Shown: one piece after another, positions 25,441 through 37,560 of the stretch
Numbering within the stretch: position 1 is the first letter of the stretch
Layout: each line of letters begins with the position of its first letter
Assembly (NCBI RefSeq): GCF_022539315.1
Contig: NC_066316.1
Coordinates: 51,957,994 to 52,021,993 of the forward strand
Direction: 5' to 3'
Source: Serinus canaria
Taxonomy: Eukaryota; Chordata; Aves; Passeriformes; Fringillidae
DNA: 64,000 bases
Position numbers and translations under genes: made by a program
Notes under the pieces: model-generated
The model's database searches: none
What the model was told of the DNA's origin: nothing
Seen by the model: only the letters and a program-made list of their open reading frames with translations

Positions 25441-26845
25441 TTGACTTTGGGTTTGCCATCTTCCTGAAGAGTCCTGTGAACTCAAGTTGCCCTTTGGCTC
25501 TTTGATTTTGTGGACTGAAGAGGATTTTAAATATTTGCACCAAGTCTAGTTAGGAATTTAATTTATGAGGCTTGAAGTTTAAAATATGTCATTACACAAC
25601 TCCCTGCTTTCTAGTGGCATTTGTTCTTTCAAATTTAATATTGCTCTCCCAAGAGATACCTCAAGAAAATCCCACATACAAGATCAATACTCATATTAAT
25701 TAAATAGCTGGAATTTAATACTGATTTTCTTCAGCATGTGTCCTGTAATTCCAGAGAACTTCCACCCAAACACCAACCAAGAGTGTTACCTCCCTCCATA
25801 AACTTATGTCACCCCCATTAGGGGTTGCTCAGAATGAAGCCACATCAGCACCAAGATTACCTGAACATTTGCAGAGAACGTCTGGAGGCTGTTGAGGCCA
25901 TACTAAATTCCAGTAGCAGGAACTTAAAAACTACTTCTGATATGCCTGATCTGGAATCATGGCCCATATATTTTGATTTTTAAGTAACACCCTTCACCTG
26001 ATCTATGTGACACACCGGTGCTCCCAACTCAGAGGAGGTCCAGGAGCACAGGAGAAGCTGGTGACCTCCTCGTGCTTACAGAGAGTCTTTGACCGAGCTG
26101 CCTGGAGCCACTCGCTGTGTGTGCAAGGCACGTGCCACCAGACACCCACCTGTCCCACCTCTGCCAGTGCCTAACACAGATCCCTCTGAGTGATGTCTGA
26201 GCATCCCAGAAGGACAGACTGGGGTGGTCAAGCTCTCCATCTGTGACAGAACACCTGTGCTGGTTTTGATACCTGAGAAAATGCAATTTCCCCAACTGTG
26301 GATTTAAAAATCAGCATTCATTTGGCGTGTCGTTGTATCACATATCTGGGACTTAAAATCAATTATCTGCCTGTAGCATAAAACAAGTCCATTTTCTCAA
26401 TGAAAATACATGCCTAAAGTGCTAAAGACACACGAAGAAGGACTTATTTTCCTCTGTTCAGACACAAAAATTGGCTGAGTACATCTGAACAGCTCTGCTC
26501 CACTGTTACTTCAAAGGGCTGCAACATAAGACTCATCCAACTTGTTTTCAGAATCAACATGTGGAAGGTCTGGGTTTTCTAGTTTTTCACTGTTTCAACA
26601 AAGAGAGGACACCAGTGCTGGGACTGCCTTTGCCTAGTGCCAGTATGAGAAGCTGAAAACGGATTACAATAGCATGGCACAAGGAATTTCTATATTAAGG
26701 AAAGAGCTGTAAACTCTGATACAAACAGACAAGCATTACGTTTTCCAGCATGCAGCTCAGAAGACAGGCTTATTGACCATAAAATGAATTATATAACCCA
26801 ACTTGTATTATGTCATCTGAGACCTTGGTTAGGCCACTATTTTTG

Positions 26846-26888
26846 AGATATATATTTTTATATATATATATATCATATATATAATTAT
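26846..26888. repeat. (TA)n microsatellite, imperfect
   Basis: Alternating T and A interrupted by a T run and one C (GATATATATTTTTATATATA, then CATATATATAATTATTT). It is a simple repeat. Confidence 0.8.
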
Positions 26889-27460
26889 TTCCCCCAGAAA
26901 ACTGTCAAGTTCCATTCCTTATATAACACTGCTGCAGTGATAACCTGAAGCATAATGACTGTGCTCATTATAGGGTTATTATGAGTTCTGAGATGAAGAG
27001 CTGTCAATAATTTAATTTTCTCCATATAAGGTAAAACACTGTCTGTTGAAAAGGGAATCCCAGTTATATCTGCTTGAAACATTAATTCCAGTAATAAACA
27101 GGTTAAGAGCAGTAACCACAGGTCTCCCTCCAGCAAGACATGCAAGCCTGTAACTCAGGGGGTGTGTGGGACAAGGAAAAGGGATGCTGCAACCTCAGCT
27201 GCTGGACCTGGCCTTAGAGTACAATCCTCTTCATCCTTGTGCTGAAGAAGATGGTACTCAATCCTGCAGTGCTTATGGCCAAACAGACTCAATGTTTTTT
27301 GTATAAAACATGCAATACCTATACAAAGTAAATCTTCTGATAGTTCAGTCTAGCCCTTTTTTGGTCATTTTTGCTGTCAATTCAGTTCAGCCTATTAAAG
27401 ACTGTGAAAAAAATGGTCTTCAGTGGGGATTTATATTCCAATCACATAATCTCAATTTGT

Positions 27461-27506
27461 TTCAGAAAAAGAGCTATTGACCTGGTTCTTCAGTTTTCAG
27501 GTAAGT
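27461..27506 (+). promoter_or_regulatory. Combined 3'/5' splice site (possible recursive splice site or 35-nt microexon)
   Basis: GTTCTTCAGTTTTCAG is followed directly by GTAAGTGAGG, so the AG of a plausible acceptor (27499-27500) abuts a perfect consensus donor (27501-27506). This zero-length exon arrangement is the signature of recursive splice sites in long vertebrate introns. A second acceptor, AATTTGTTTCAG, ends at 27465, so the same donor could instead close a 35-nt microexon at 27466-27500 that is open in two frames. A CAG/GTAAGT word is expected less than once in a window of this size, so chance is not excluded. Confidence 0.3.
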
Positions 27507-30259
27507 GAGGTCCAGCTTTCAGATGCTGCCCTTATGTTGTGATTAGGTTTTCCAACGACTTCCTATTTAATATATTGCAAGATAAACTGATACTGTGCAC
27601 TTAGGTTCCAAATGTGTTAAATCAATTTGATAATGACAGGGCATGTAGGTAAGTCTCTACCTGTCCATTTATACAGCAGGGGGTGTTTTGGTCATCTTTT
27701 CTTTTAAAGACCTGTGATCTAAAGGCCTTTTAAAGGCCCCATCTCTAGTGAACCAGCTTTTGTGGCTACAAGTTCTTGCAGTAAAAAAGCATAGGTGTTG
27801 CTTTCCAAGGATTCCACTGTATCCCCTACCATCAACATCCAATTGAGTTGCAAAGCATACTTTGGATTCTGTCAAACCCCTTACTGGGGCTTGTCCTGCT
27901 TTGTAACTGATGTTTGGTATTGGTATTCCCAAGAACCAGCTGGGCTTTGTTCAGTGCAGGCCAATGGATCAGCAGGAGATCATGGACTGCTGCAGTGCTC
28001 ACAGCAGCTGCCTCTGCCTGCTCAGTCTCTCTCTTCCCTAAAGCCTGCAGTGTGCTTCAGTGCAGCCAGGGCTCAGGGCCTGGGCTGATGGATTAAACCC
28101 CCTGCTATCTAAAAGAGAGGTTTCAATGACTGATGTTCAGGTGTAAAGGTCACTGAGGATGAAATTAAAATCTTGGGAACAACATGGAATGCAGGCAAGT
28201 TTATTTCAGTGTGTGTGTTTCCAGAGTTTTTAATTTTTTAACAACTCTTAGCAAATGAGAAGAAATCCTGACTTTAGGGCTTCTGCTCCATGTAGTTCAT
28301 CTCCCTGCTCCAGGCAGTTCATCTAATGCAGCAAAGTACAAACCAGCCATAGTGAGACAGCCCGGTTTCACAAGCTCACTAATAAAATGCACTTCCATTT
28401 CTTAGGCTCAGCCCACAGTCTGCCACCTTACAGAGCCTCCTCCTGACCCCAGCCCCGCAGGGTGAGCCAGCATTTCATGCCCTCCACTGTCAGACAAGTG
28501 ACACCAATTTGCAGCTGGAGGTGAGAGAACAGCTGCAAAGAAAGTACAAACCTTGTCACGTCCACGCTGTCCCTACATATCCCTGCCCTCTCCTAGTGGC
28601 ACTCACAGCCTGCCTGCCCTTTTGGGCTCAGCCCCTACTTCCAGTGTCCCCCAAGGCACTGGGACGAGGACAGGCTCCACTCTCACTGCCCTGAGATGCT
28701 GAGGAGTGACGACCAAGAGTCTGCTCCTGCACAATCCTCCCCAAACCATAACTCTAAATGTATCTTCAATTCTACTCGTGTATTTATAGGCCCTTGCATG
28801 GGGACAAATTATGCTTTCAAAAATATTACAGGAAAATGCTGCAAGTGGTTGTCATAAAAAAACCCCATCATAATTTCATTAAAAATTAACAAAAAGAAAG
28901 CATTAGTGTTGTCCTGCCAACTGGGGGTTGAGGGGTATCTCACATTATTAAATTGAGAAGGCCAGCAATGGAAAGCCTTTTTAGATTGGTGTTTCCATTC
29001 CTTCCTCTTTTGCTTGGATCAAAAGTCCTGCATAATTAATACTGTAGTACTTAATAAATGCTTATGAACCTACTACCTCTCTGCTTTTTCCATTTAATTA
29101 GGTGATTGACTTCAGGCATACTATAAATTATAATGACAATTTAATTACTTTTTTAATGTGCACACTTAAAAGATTTATAAACAGAAATAGGGTAATACAG
29201 TGCACTCAGAATTAGAAATACCATGAACTGGAGAACAGCACAAAGTAATGACATCTAAAGTATCTCCTCAGTGGCTAAGCAGCTGCATTGACTGGGAGGT
29301 AGGGTATTTAAAGTGTCTGGTACAAGTACAGAAAACTGCATATTTCTGTCCAGATGCCCACCTAAACAGCTTTTAACTTTTCCTTTCCAGCATTTGCACA
29401 TCCCACTTGACTTCATGGCAGAAACATAAAGGAGTTCCAAGGACAAGCCAGGCCTGTGTACTGCAGTGTCTCTTAGGTCAAGCATTCACAAGAAGTGGAA
29501 GACTCCTTCTCTTCTTTTAAACAAATCATAAAACTTCTGCATCACTTCATCATAACACAGTCATTGTTAAAATTTGCAGGGGGCCAAAATCTCTTACAAT
29601 ATTCCAGCTGACACAGGCAAACTGCCAAAGAGCATGGATTCCATCATCTCATGAACAGACCCTTCCTAGTCAGTAGGCAGAAATGTCTGAGAAAATTTCC
29701 CACCACATCCTACAAGAATCCAAGTTAACTCTTTTGATATTGTTGTTATGCCATCTAGGACTCATTCTCCTGTCACTTACAGGAATGTAAAAGCTAAGAA
29801 GATTGCCTATATAACAAATCAAGAAAGAAACAGATCCTTCAAACTAGTGCTCAAAAAAAATTGCTAAACTAAAAATTATGTTTTTAAATTTAAATAGTTT
29901 AAGGTGATAAAAGATCAGTTAACCTACTAAGTTAGCCTACCTAAATGTCCAGACATTCCCAAGCCCTGGTTGGTCATTACAAAGAAAGCTTTATTTTCTA
30001 CAAGTTACCTATCACCAACAGAGAGAGATGATAGCATTTGTTTTAAATCATGCAGTATGCTACAATGGTGAAAATTTCTCATGTAAAAAAGTCATTAAAA
30101 TTTGGTCTAGAGGAGACGCTTTCCCATCTGGGAGCTGAATCTGGTCTGGTGTGACTATTCCTGTCTGTTAATTTAGCAGTACAAAGTATAACTCTACATA
30201 CTTAGCATACTTACTGGGAATGCTGGCATCTCTGTAACCAGAAATGCTTACAGAGAGGG

Positions 30260-30276
30260 AAAAAAAAAAAAAAAAA
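30260..30276 (+). repeat. A17 homopolymer
   Basis: Seventeen adenines follow ACAGAGAGGG. No retroposed gene body or target-site duplication was identified around it. Confidence 0.9.
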
Positions 30277-33200
30277 GACTGGGCAATTCACAGTGTGCTA
30301 GAAAAATTATGGACAATTCCACTTTTTAAGCATCATCTATCAACAGTGTTGAATAGTCAAAAGGGGAATAAATTTGAATGCATTGCCAAGGCAAATGCTG
30401 TGAAAATTGTATCTGCTTCTCCTTTTCAATACAGACAAAAAAATATCCCAGACGCTCATCTCATTTGCGCCCAGTAGAAGCTGAGTGGAAAGCAGATCAA
30501 TCCCACAGCTTCACTGTGGCTGCCTGTCCACCTTGGCCAGCACAGAGCAGGACCAGAAAAGGTGCAGGTAAAAGGAAAAACACCAGGAGGCTGAGCAGTG
30601 TGGTGAATCACAGGGAGCTGCTTTGTCTGCAGCTTCCGTTCTCTGAGGAACTGTGCAGGGCTGAAACAATGGCTCTCCTATGGAGCTGCATCTCATCTAC
30701 CTCATCTGCAGCCAGTGATGAATGATGGGTCAAGAGGGCAGCAGACTTTGGGTGCACAACCCTTAAATACTTTATCAAAGATGGCAAAAGGCCATGAGCT
30801 TCAATAACACAGCAAATACTTCCTTTTGCTGTATAGCAAATTCCTTCCTCTCTGCTGGCTCAATCTGAAGCTTTTTGGTTCACAGCTCAGAGTGTGTGCA
30901 AGTTTTACATTCACAAAACATACACGTAAAAAAGCTTCAGTTTTATTACTGAGACCATTCAACTGTAAACATTCTCACAGAAATGGAAAGTCAGTCCTAT
31001 CTGTGCTGAAATCCTATGCTTTCAAAAATACCTAATTCTAGGGATTTGTGGGGCTTATAGACAATAAAAGAAGGCACATTTTACTTATTTTTAAAAGGGA
31101 AACTGAACAGCAAGAATTGAAAAAATTCTAAAACTGTAACTCATCCAAACTTTTCATGCTGGGGTTTCCTGAAAGAAAAATATACTGATTTGATAGAAAT
31201 TAAAAGTTCAATAAAATATAATTTTTTCCCTGGTTTAAATGAAGATAAATGAAAATAATAGGCCTTGTGATATAACAAGATACTTCAATACTAAAGTTTG
31301 AGAGTATTTTGCTACTCGATGAGTATGGAATACCTTCATGATATAAAAATAAGCAAAATAAAACTGAAGCAACATTTTAAATGTTCTGAAGTAAGATGTC
31401 TTACTGCTTAAGAGTTGTCAAGGTTTTGTCCCAGTTAGCCAAGAGGTAAAGTATTTCAGAACCTACTGCCATCTCAATTTTCTTTCAACCACTTTTGTCT
31501 TCTGTTCCTCCTTAGCTGTTTCATTGTTTTTTTATTCCTCTAGATATCTTTAAAATTTCATCTAACTGCTCTGAATTTGACAACAAAACTCAATGTTCCA
31601 ACAGGACAGAAAGCTGTGGGCTCATGTTTGGTTTCTAAAGGAAGTGGCAGAAAGCAATCTTGGAAAAAAACTCCAAATCAGCTGTGATCATTTCAGCTCC
31701 CTTATGAAAAGCATCAACAACAGAAGAAACCCACGTGGGTGCCCACCCAGCACCAAAAGCCAAGGTAACCCTGTAACTTTGAGATCATTGTTTAATGGCA
31801 ACAACACTTAGTACTGGATCATAACTTCCCATTTTGGAGGCTTTGAGGAGTTGGTTGACACCAAAACACCGATGTGAGCAGTGCCACATGGGCAGTGAGA
31901 GCTGTGCCATCCCACCACCCGTCCTGCAGCAGCACGGGAAACCTGAGCCTTTCATCTCCAGACACGTTAGGGCAGAAGAAATGGGGACTTTCCCTCCCAA
32001 AGATCTCACATCCTTTTACACTACTGCAATGGATTTGCATAATTTCAATCAAACAATGTATTACAAATCTCACCAAAGATTTTGAATTTAAGCATTTCAG
32101 AACTGAGCAAAATAAATGGTCCTTATGCTCAGAAAATGGAAGGTCTTGGAGGGGAGGTATCTCAACTTCCTTGTAGCCCTGCTGAACCAATTACAAGCAG
32201 GCCTGACATCTCTACTTGAGTCAAGTAAAAATTTCAGATTAAAAAATGAATTATTTTAATTGATAGCCATAATGTGTACTGAAAAGCTTCTAAAACAGTA
32301 ATAGCTTTTACACAACCACTGCCACCCAGAAAGCAAATCAGCACAGAAGTAACTCACCCTCTGAGTATTTTCATTCCTTTTTCAGAGTGTGAAACTAAGA
32401 TTGCCACCAAACTGCATCACCTTTTTAATGCATTTTCCATCCAAACTGAGAGGCACTTGAGGAGCCCCAGTGATGTCCCAGAGAAAACACATTCAGTATA
32501 GTTTCTTTGCTACACCCACCTTCAGTTCATGGCCCAGCACTCTGCTCCCATTTAGTCATCCAGGTGAGGAGAAGCTGACAGCTGGGGGAGGGAAGAGATT
32601 GGGAGCCATATGGAGCTACAGTCAATTTTTGGTATGTATTTGTGAATAGATACAAAAGAGATAAATGCTGGCATGCATAAATTCATATTTTATCAATACA
32701 TATTTTGGTACTTATTGTCAGAGTAATTTTTTCCAAAATCAGCTTTTAAAAATGAAAAGCAATTTAAAGAAAATTCCAATCCCGACTTATTTCTTGCCAC
32801 AAATCCAGGATCCCAATGGCATGAAGCAGGAGGCAGAATCCCACTCAACAGGGCTTACCTCATGATGCCAAAAGGGACAGTGATGCAAATAACCAAGAAC
32901 CCAAGAGAGAGATTCTCTAGGTCACTGCCCAAGACAAGCTCCCCAGGAAAGGGGATGCTCGAGCAGGGGTGGGCACAAGGAGGCACTGAGGGTCCACATC
33001 CAAGCTGCTCACACAGAGGGCAAGGACAGCTGATGGTTTTGCATGCAGCATCTTGTAACAAAGGTTATCAAAATTACCAGATTCACTAGATTGGCTGCCT
33101 GTAATTGCTGCACCTACAAATGTTCAGTTTCACTTCTCAGTCTTATTCAAATAATCCAGCCCCCATGGGCCTGCAAACCTGAGCTGCAAGTCTGAATACG

Positions 33201-36200
33201 GACGGGGATTTATTAAAAGACTGCTGGTTCATCTGACCATGACAGAATGCTAAAAAATGAAAAAGTAATGAAACACACAGAACATTTCTGAGCCCCAGAT
33301 TATGTTTGGCCTGGATCCAGTGGACACGTTTGATATCCACTGGCTGTCCTATTACAGACTGTTATCTCCCCAAACTTTGATCTAAGGCCACTGCAGGAGC
33401 AGAGGAGCAAAAGTATCTGTGAGAGTCACTTATTCCATTAGTCAGAAATCAAAAATCAAAAGAGCCACTTGAAACACTAACAGAATGCAAAAATTCATCA
33501 CTTCCTTCAGAGAAGGCCAAAAGACCTTATTCATAATTGTTGATTGGAACATGTGCCATGGCAGAAAATTTCTGGACTCTATTACCAGCTCTTAAATAGT
33601 TCTGTGGCTGGACTCCAGCAAATGGTTTGAATTTTTTATGCTTTTTCAAAATCGTAATAAAAAACACATACCCACCTCACAGAACAGAGGCTTCATCAAT
33701 GTTCCTAACTCACTCTCAGCTTCTTAAGTAGACAGTCCTGCAAAAGTGCAGAGCACCATTATTTAGATTTTATTTGTTTTTTGTTTTTTAATAATCCTGT
33801 CTATTACTTTGTTGGTTTTTTAATAAGTATTTTTCAGGTAGGAACAATTTTGGATGCAAAATCAGCATCTCTGCCTGGAGACTAGCCTCAGGCTTCAGCC
33901 TCATGCATATGTGTACATCATATTCCTACACCTTCCACAAAACAAAAAGTGAGTCTGTGAAAAGGTCAGTAGGACACAAGCCAAGCAATGTACATCTAAA
34001 TCTGAATGCAGAACAAACAAAAAAAAAGGGGTATTTTTAAGAACAAAACTCTGTCCTAAGAACTTAGCTTCTTCATCACACAATCTGGGTGCAATGTGTA
34101 AAAAAAGGCTTTCTGAGGCACTGTGGTGTCTTCTGAATCACTGCCATTACCCGAGAAAACCCCAGGAAGTGGTTTGGATGAGAAGCTGGACCCAGCTTGC
34201 GTAGGTATCAGCTGATGTCAGAATACACACAGCACAAAGCCCTAACAATATGGACATTGTGAAACCAGGAATAACCTTCTCTTATCTCCTGCAGTTGGGG
34301 AAATCATTTCTAACCCAGTGACTACAGAGCTTAGCAATAAGTCAAACAGTTAATTATTCACTATGCTTCCTAATTAATCTCCATTTCAGGCCAAATCTTT
34401 GTATGCCCATAAAAACACGAAGATCTCCAGTGAGGGAAACAACAGCATGAGCTTTTGGACCTCCTTCTGCAAAGCAATTCGTTTTTCCATAAACAGTTAC
34501 TATTAAGCAAGGACAAAGCAACAAACCAGACAGCCATCTGTGTAAACCAATTTAAAAGGATGGTGACCTCATAACATTTTTCAAACTAATGCTCTCCATT
34601 TAACTTCTGCCACCCCGTCCTGCCCCAGCAGATGCTGGGTTCGAGCAGGTCCTCGGGTGAGCGCGGAGCTTTCGCTTTAGGGAAAGCTGGTGCTTTAAAG
34701 CCACAGTGATTTCAAACCCCTGAAAAGAGCATGTCAATGAAAATACCTTGGCATATATGGAAGCAGGGTAACCTTAGTGGCTGCCCACGCTCCCAGAGGG
34801 TGTTGCCACAAAGGTCTGTGCTATGTTTGCCAGCTGAGCTTCCTAGAGGTATGAGGTCAAGCGAGCACAAAGGTTCAGGCCACTGATGGTAACACAATCC
34901 CTGCTGAACTGTGTTCTTTCTTACGACCCAGAGAGAAGCCAGAACAAGCACAGATGGCAACCACATTAGAAAAGAAGGCAAACTTGTTAGCCTTAGAGCA
35001 AAACTTATGGATCCACATACAGCACGGCTATCCTGTGTGTGCCTAGGATGGCCACAGCATCCCCAGCTCATTCTGCCTATTTAGATTTGAATCCAATGAA
35101 GTGTCAGGCAAAATATGCAAAATAAAATACCAAGTAGAACACCTACAAAGAAGTGGAAGTAATAAACACCCAAGGACGTGTCTTGCACAAGGTCACTTGC
35201 AGAACTGTCCTTTATTCCATTTACTAAAGTCAGGCACAGCCACACAAGAGCTGAGAGCAGAGTGCATCAGATGATGGTGACATCAGACCATTGGTAGCAC
35301 AACAGAAGGAAGTGCACAAACTCATTTACAAGGGCATGTGGACTGCAAACATTTCAGCATCAAAGAAGGTAACTGAAAAAACGTATATTCTGTATAGTCT
35401 CTTTATATTTCCAAACATCAGAACAACATAAGAGCATATAAACTGTATTTCAAGTGGTGGAAGAAGTGTGTGCTTCTCCGTTATATAAAGATGATGTTTC
35501 TAATCTACGTAATGCACACACGGTTAAAATTACTTTCCACAATGCCAAGGCTTGTTACATGGACTCTTTTTTCTTTAACCTGCATTTTCAAAGAGTCATT
35601 ACTTTACTGCCACAGCGCCTGATGTTTGTGTGCCTGGTATTTGTGTTTGCTTTAAAATAATGGCTGTGAGGTGAAGGTAACTTGCCCTTCTGACCCAGTG
35701 CGTAATTGTATGACTGTTTGTGCAGTAATAACCCATGGTACACATAAAGTGACAGTTCTCTAATTGGCAATTGCTGAACACAAGGGCACCCTCTGCAAAC
35801 ACAGTGGCTTTTTTCATAGGCAACCTCTTTAATTATTTCACTCTTCTAACACAGAATCTCCTTTCTGTCATTAGAGAAGAACAAAACGTTCCTGACCACA
35901 GCCACAGTAATACTATATATTTCTTAATACGTATCACTGAATACTATTAAAGTTTAGCCTTAAAAGACAGAGTAGTATTAACAGCTGTCCTGGGAATTTG
36001 TTCCAGAAAATGGAACACTTCTGACCTTTGAGTCTATGTTTCAGTGCCTTTTTGAGATGCTTCAGAACAAAAGTTCAAGTGGCATCTCCTTTCAGTTTGT
36101 CTCATCTTGTTGCATGTTAAAAGTAAGGACAGAAATCCAAGAGAAGCCTGGCTGGTGCTGATTTCCCTTGCCTTCAGTTCTGCCATGTCAGCTGATGCTG

Positions 36201-37290
36201 GCACATGCAGCATATTTCTCTGCTTCCCTTGGTTTTGTCTTTCCTTGGTCGCTGCTGTGAGTCCCTACCCAGCCATCTCCACAGCTCTCCTGTCACTGCC
36301 ATGTTACGTAAAAACTCAGAAATGGCTTAGGAAACATTTAAATCTGTGCTATCTTGGCAAGCAGCTAATCCTTGAAGCAAATGCTACTTACACAACAGAG
36401 TGCCTGCATTTCCTACCCTGTCTTGGAGATGTCATGCCTCATCTCCTAAGGCTGGAAGAAATGCGCAGAGCTTCATAAAATAGCTCTGACTTTCCATTTC
36501 TACTATATAAGCATCTTGTTATCTGTTTTTATAGGGAGGGAAAATGGGAAAGGGAATTCCTGGAAGAGATTGTCAGACTGGCTTTTGATATCTGTTAAAC
36601 AGCTGAAGCATTAATTTTTTGGCGGCACTGTTAAAAGCCTATGAGAGCTTCCTGACTGAAGTGGAGGAAATAGTACATTTAGTTCAACTACAAGCTGTAC
36701 TTTTTAAAAAATCCATATGAAAACAGACTCATTATTCATTTTTTTGTTAATATGTGGTTTTGCCCTCCAGTTTCAGTAATATTTTTTGTAAGACCTGGCA
36801 GTCTCAAAAAAGAACTGTAACTGAGAGCTAATGTTTTAATAAACTCTTGTTTATACTATAGTCAAACCAGAACAAACAAAATACAGCTCCAAATGACATT
36901 TTTATAGGAAGTCAAGAAAAAGATTCATGTGTCTGAATATTTTAGTTACAGTGTGGTAGGCATGACTATTATTTCCTGTAAAGCCAAATTGTATCTTTAA
37001 GGAACTGGAAGAAGGCTACCATGGGAATAGAGCATGGATATGACTTGGGCCTCTAAAGAGCAGCTGGATAAAAATACCTTAGAATTTAATGCAAAACTCC
37101 CATCAAGTATTCCGAGAATTTTACAATGGAGCAATGGCAAGATATGGCCATGAGAAATGTTTGGAGTCTTCAAAATACCACCATGCTGGATTACTGCACA
37201 TGCTGCCCTCTGTGGTAAAACTGATGAAAAATTTCACCAAGAAGGTTTGCAGTGACATAGGCAAAAAAATGACCATTTTAAAAAAGTGAT

Positions 37291-37560
37291 CTTAGAATCC
37301 CAGAAATTAGATCAAAAATGAAATGATCAAGTCTATTAGATCATATTGTATCTAAGAAAGAAAAATCTATACAGTATATTTTTCAGCATTTTGTCCAGTT
37401 CACTTTTTAGTTGCTCAGACTAATCAGGTCCTCTAGTTTCTATCAAGAGAACAGACTTCCACCATAATGATTTTTTTTCTTAGTAGTTAAACTAATGCTC
37501 CTTTTGCTCATTTGCATCATTTTACTACTTCATACCTCTTTGAGACATTCCATTCTAGGT
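37291..37560 (-). mobile_element. Very old CR1-like relic, reverse orientation
   Basis: The stretch opens with TTAGAATCCCAGAAATTAGA and later contains TTTTTTTTCTTAGTAGTTAA, ACTAATGCTCCTTTTGCTCA and TTTGCATCATTTTACTACTT. In order and spacing these follow the reverse complement of the CR1 3' region (mis-match rate high). It is probably an ancient copy predating the better-preserved CR1s in this window. The assignment rests on remembered family patterns and is tentative. Confidence 0.4.

Larger units (their letters stand above)
25441..37290. other. Long AT-rich unique non-coding stretch
   Basis: No gene is recognised in nearly 12 kb. Visible items: a 9-bp inverted repeat at 26032-26071 (GAGGAGGTC / GACCTCCTC); a TA microsatellite at about 26846-26888; a combined acceptor/donor CAG/GTAAGT at 27500/27501; an A17 run at 30260-30276; and a second AG/GT site at 33836/33837. 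Overlapping frames at 31.8-32.2 kb on both strands show no domain. AT-rich blocks with homeodomain-type TAATTA words (about 29.0-29.2 kb) could be enhancers, but this cannot be judged without alignment. Confidence 0.5.

Noticed and set aside
34636..34665. GGGTTCGAGCAGG resembling a tRNA B box
   Set aside because: It does not complete the B-box consensus, and no cloverleaf or A box is found upstream.
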